Made by a program: the position numbers and the translations under genes. The notes under the pieces are model-generated. The model was not told the origin of the DNA, searched no databases, and was given only the letters and a program-made list of their open reading frames with translations. Source: an uncultured Candidatus Saccharibacteria bacterium (GTDB taxonomy: Bacteria > Patescibacteriota > Saccharimonadia > Saccharimonadales > Saccharimonadaceae). From it: a stretch of 9,024 nucleotides of DNA. Shown here piece after piece: positions 6,342 through 9,024 of this stretch. The stretch is taken from NCBI GenBank assembly GCA_938030585.1, contig CALHIA010000117.1, positions 1 to 9,024 of the forward strand, read 5' to 3'. Within the stretch, counting starts at the first letter, position 1. Each line of letters begins with the position of its first letter.

Positions 6342-6353
6342 AGGTTTATTATA
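6342..6353 (-). promoter_or_regulatory. -10 element for a probably leaderless membrane-protein mRNA
   Basis: A perfect TATAAT (6353-6348, minus strand) is followed by AAACCT and then the ATG at 6341. A normal 6-7 base gap to the transcription start would place +1 at, or one base before, the A of the start codon. No Shine-Dalgarno-like sequence precedes the ATG. A -35 box is not evident; that region falls in the T-rich end of the rpoC terminator. The leaderless start is inferred from spacing alone. Confidence 0.55.
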
Positions 6354-6370
6354 TGTGATTTTGGGAATAA

Positions 6371-6400
6371 AAAATATACCCCAGAAACGGGGTATATTTT
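6371..6400 (-). terminator. Intrinsic terminator after rpoC
   Basis: A perfect 12-bp inverted repeat (6371-6382 with 6389-6400) encloses a 6-base loop. In the rpoC transcript the stem reads AAAATATACCCC / GGGGTATATTTT, and the 3' arm runs into TTATT, giving the U-rich tail. It lies 11 bases after the rpoC stop codon. It is near-symmetric, with T-rich sequence on both sides, so it could act in both directions, but no plus-strand gene points into it. It separates rpoC from the downstream membrane-protein gene. Confidence 0.9.
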
Positions 6401-6411
6401 ATTTTTTACTC

Positions 6412-9024
6412 TTATTCGAGAGTGATTTCTGCTTCGGCTTCAGTAGATTCTTCAGCTTCAGTAGTTTCCTCTTCGTTCTTACGGGCGACTACACCAGTAC
6501 CTACTGGAATCTTGCGACCGATAATCACGTTTTCCTTGAGACCATTGAGGTGGTCAACACGACCAGAGATGGCGGCGTTGATAAGCACACGAGTGGTGTC
6601 TTGGAAGGATGCAGCTGAGAGGAAAGAATCCGACCAGATAGCGACCTTGGTAATACCAAGCAACATACGGGTGTAAGATGCTGGCATGCGACCCTTGGCT
6701 TCGAGCTTTTGGTTTTCGTCTTCGACGGCAGAGAGGGAGACGATATCGCCAGTCACAAAGTCAGTATCACCTGGTTCGTCAATCACGACGCGGCTGAACA
6801 TCTGGCGGACAATCACCTCAAGGTGTTTGGCGGAAACTTCATCACCGTTAGCAGCATAAACGGACATGATTTCATTCATGATGTAACGAGCAGTAGCTTC
6901 GGCACCCTTGAACTTCAATTGATCCTGAAGGTTCAAAGAACCGGTAGTGAGACGATCACCAGCTTCGATGGTATCGGTTGGTTTGACCAACATTTCGGCA
7001 TCGTTAGGAATTTCGACGCGAACTGGAGCGCTACCACCTTCGGTAAGGATAATGGCGCCGTCGACGATCTGAGCATTTCCATCAAATGGAGCAATGATTG
7101 GTTCGAGACCCTTAGCTTTAGCAGCGAGGACATCACCAGTTTTAACATTGGCACCGTCTTTGACCTTAATCTTGCGGCCTTCGGAGATTTCAATCTTTTC
7201 GGAGCGACCAGCAGTTGGGGTGATTTGGACCACAAAGTGGTTACCATCTTCCCAAACATCGACTAGACCCGAGACTGGAGCAATCCAAGCTTGACCCTTT
7301 GGCGAACGGGCTTCGAGAAGCTCTTCCACACGAGGGAGACCACGAGCGATAGCACCAGAACCTGCGACACCGGAGCTGTGCTTAGTATCAAGGGTCAGCT
7401 GAGTACCAAGTTCACCGAGAGATTGAGCAGCAATCACACCGATTGGTTGGTTTGGTTCGATAAGTTTACGGGTAGCGAGGTCGACACCGTAAGCCTTACG
7501 AGGTACACCGTTAATACTCTTGGTAGTGAGAACAGATTGAATTTTAATCGATTCGATATTTTCATCTTCAGCAATTTGCTCGGCAACTTCACGAGTGATA
7601 AGTTCATCGGCTTCCACATAACCTGGAACGGTTTCGGCGGCAAAGCGACCGGCAATACGTTGAGCAAATTCAATACCAGTGTGTTCAGTTTCCGACTTGA
7701 AGATTTCGAAACCTGGATCATCATTTGGCTTATCGACAGTAAAGACATCTTGGGCCACATCGACAAGACGACGAGTAAGGTAACCGGAGTCGGCGGTACG
7801 AAGAGCGGTTGAAACCTGGCCTTGACGAGCACCTCGGGTGGCAATGAAGGATTCAAGCGTGTTAAGACCCTTCTTGTAGCTAGACTTGACTGGAAGCTCG
7901 ATTTCACGGTTGAAGATATCCACCATGATACCGATTTCAGCGGAAGCAATCTTAATACCAGAGACAGAACCACGAGCACCAGAGTTGGTCATCACAGCAA
8001 TGTCGGTATCCATAGTTGCAAGCTTGGCCTTAAGGAAGTTAGAGATTTCGGTATCGATTTCACGCCAGTTAGCTACGGTCAAAGAGTAGCGTTCTTCGTC
8101 GGTGAGGAGGCCCTGATTGTACTGATCTTGAATAAGTGCAGTCTTGGCATCACCCTTGGCGATAAAGTCTTGGATTTCTGGGTAGGTTGGGTAGTCATCC
8201 TTACAGGTCGAGATGGAAGCGATAGTTTCATACTCGAAGGAGAGAGCCTTGAGTTCATCAGCAATACGTACGGTCTCATCAGCACCGTAAAGATTGAAGA
8301 TGTCAGCCATTACCTTCTTCAGATGCTTGGAAGTTTGGATACCATTATCAAATGGGTAGTCTTCTGGCAAGATTTCATTGAAGAAAACACGACCGAGAGT
8401 GGTATTGCGAATAGCTTTCTTAGCGAAGACACGAATCGGAGTTTGAAGGGCGATATCACCAGCTTCGTAAGCCATTTCAGCTTCGAAAACTGAGCTATAA
8501 GCACGTGGAGTTTCTGATTCGGTACCTGGCTTATCGTAAGTAAGGTAGTAAGCACCAAGTACGATATCCTGGTAGATTGAAAGCACTGGAGAACCGTCAG
8601 CTGGTTTCAAGAGATTGCTGGAAGCCGACATCAAAGTCTTAGCTTCCTGCTGAGCTTCATCAGAAAGTGGAAGGTGGACTGCCATTTGGTCACCATCGTA
8701 GTCAGCGTTAAAGCCGGAAGCTACGAGTGGGTGAAGCTTGAGAGCCATACCGTCAACGAGCTTTGGTTGGAAAGCCTGGATAGATAGACGGTGAAGAGAC
8801 GGAGCACGGTTCAGGAGAACATAGCGACCTTGAATAACTTCGTCGAGAGCGTCCCAAACCACGGATTCCTTAGCGTCGATCATACGAGAAGCGGCGCGAG
8901 AGTTGGCAGCATATTCGTGAGAAAGTAACCAAGAAACTACGAAAGGCTTAAAGAGTTCAAGCGCCATAAGTTTTGGTAAACCACATTCATTAAGCTTGAG
9001 TTCAGGACCGATGACGATTACGGA
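6412..9024 (-). CDS. rpoC: DNA-directed RNA polymerase subunit beta', C-terminal 870 residues, 5' end cut by window edge
   Basis: RpoC supplies most of the RNA polymerase active centre. The frame is open to the right edge, starting SVIVIGPELKLNECGLPK, so the true start lies outside; the Met at 8967 is internal (the MALELFKPF motif). Elements in order (residues counted from the window edge): RAPSLHRL and the Mg-binding loop NADYDGD (106-112), F-loop SGARGSVSG (from 348), bridge helix (393-419), trigger-loop helix QLTLDTKH (542-549), GLPRVEELLEARSPKGQAW, and the C-terminal LLGITKVA, SAASFQDTTRVL and GLKENVIIGRKIPVGTG. The three catalytic aspartates are kept. The protein lacks an SI3-type trigger-loop insertion. 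The four cysteines of the second zinc site are not found; the fragment has only two cysteines, at other places. An acidic Thr/Glu tail ends the protein. Identity is certain; the catalytic-element differences are described under findings. Confidence 0.98.
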   Translation of the reverse strand, partial: SVIVIGPELKLNECGLPKLMALELFKPFVVSWLLSHEYAANSRAASRMIDAKESVVWDALDEVIQGRYVLLNRAPSLHRLSIQAFQPKLVDGMALKLHPLVASGFNADYDGDQMAVHLPLSDEAQQEAKTLMSASSNLLKPADGSPVLSIYQDIVLGAYYLTYDKPGTESETPRAYSSVFEAEMAYEAGDIALQTPIRVFAKKAIRNTTLGRVFFNEILPEDYPFDNGIQTSKHLKKVMADIFNLYGADETVRIADELKALSFEYETIASISTCKDDYPTYPEIQDFIAKGDAKTALIQDQYNQGLLTDEERYSLTVANWREIDTEISNFLKAKLATMDTDIAVMTNSGARGSVSGIKIASAEIGIMVDIFNREIELPVKSSYKKGLNTLESFIATRGARQGQVSTALRTADSGYLTRRLVDVAQDVFTVDKPNDDPGFEIFKSETEHTGIEFAQRIAGRFAAETVPGYVEADELITREVAEQIAEDENIESIKIQSVLTTKSINGVPRKAYGVDLATRKLIEPNQPIGVIAAQSLGELGTQLTLDTKHSSGVAGSGAIARGLPRVEELLEARSPKGQAWIAPVSGLVDVWEDGNHFVVQITPTAGRSEKIEISEGRKIKVKDGANVKTGDVLAAKAKGLEPIIAPFDGNAQIVDGAIILTEGGSAPVRVEIPNDAEMLVKPTDTIEAGDRLTTGSLNLQDQLKFKGAEATARYIMNEIMSVYAANGDEVSAKHLEVIVRQMFSRVVIDEPGDTDFVTGDIVSLSAVEDENQKLEAKGRMPASYTRMLLGITKVAIWSDSFLSAASFQDTTRVLINAAISGRVDHLNGLKENVIIGRKIPVGTGVVARKNEEETTEAEESTEAEAEITLE

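Noticed and set aside
7434..7979. Second minus-strand frame inside rpoC
   Set aside because: It is a +1 shadow of rpoC, Leu/Val/Ser-rich with no motif; the rpoC frame is continuous, so there is no frameshift to explain.
7822..8493. Plus-strand open frame of 223 codons antisense to rpoC
   Set aside because: rpoC is certain in this interval, the antisense product has no recognisable motif, and codon bias explains long antisense frames here.
356..9024. UGA=Gly genetic code (code 25) of some CPR lineages
   Set aside because: No in-frame TGA interrupts any gene and conserved glycines are encoded by GGN, so the standard bacterial code is sufficient.
1..9024. tRNA, rRNA, CRISPR array, insertion sequence or phage genes
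   Set aside because: None seen: nearly all of the window is assigned to conserved coding sequence and the intergenic regions are only about 70 and 200 bases.

Overview
This window is a ribosomal-protein and RNA polymerase locus, with every gene on the minus strand. Read in the direction of transcription (high to low coordinate) it holds the C-terminal two thirds of rpoC (RNA polymerase beta'), an intrinsic terminator, a membrane-protein gene combining VanZ-like and RDD-like domains, a roughly 200-base intergenic region with a good promoter and a structured leader, and then the S10-type cluster rplC-rplD-rplW-rplB-rpsS-rplV-rpsC-rplP-rpmC-rpsQ-rplN. rplN is cut by the left edge and rpoC by the right edge. 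rpmC (655-834, 59 codons) is easy to miss because of its size.

The sequence is bacterial. The compact, divergent ribosomal proteins, the near-zero spacing and the atypical RpoC suggest a Patescibacteria/CPR lineage; Candidatus Saccharibacteria is my best guess, but this rests on general resemblance and not on a search. The standard code fits: no UGA interrupts any gene and conserved glycines use GGN, so the UGA=Gly code of Gracilibacteria/Absconditabacteria is not supported. All 12 stop codons in view are TAA.

The ribosomal genes are joined by -1 to +3 nt junctions, four of them TAATG overlaps, with Shine-Dalgarno sequences inside the preceding gene. They are therefore probably one transcript with coupled translation. 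The usual str-operon genes (rpsL, rpsG, fusA, tuf) and rpsJ do not lie between rpoC and rplC; the membrane-protein gene occupies that place.

The most interesting signals are as follows. (1) RpoC departs from the bacterial consensus at several catalytic elements: NADYDGD for NADFDGD, a rewritten F-loop and bridge helix, and a trigger-loop helix reading QLTLDTKH where E. coli has QLTMRTFH, so Arg933 becomes Asp. (2) All four cysteines of the second beta' zinc site appear to be missing. (3) The leader upstream of rplC can fold into one long nested stem at 4952-5044, a candidate autoregulatory RNA. (4) The promoter for that leader is bracketed by a perfect 10-bp inverted repeat. (5) The membrane-protein gene has a consensus TATAAT only 6 bases before its ATG and no ribosome-binding site, which suggests a leaderless mRNA.
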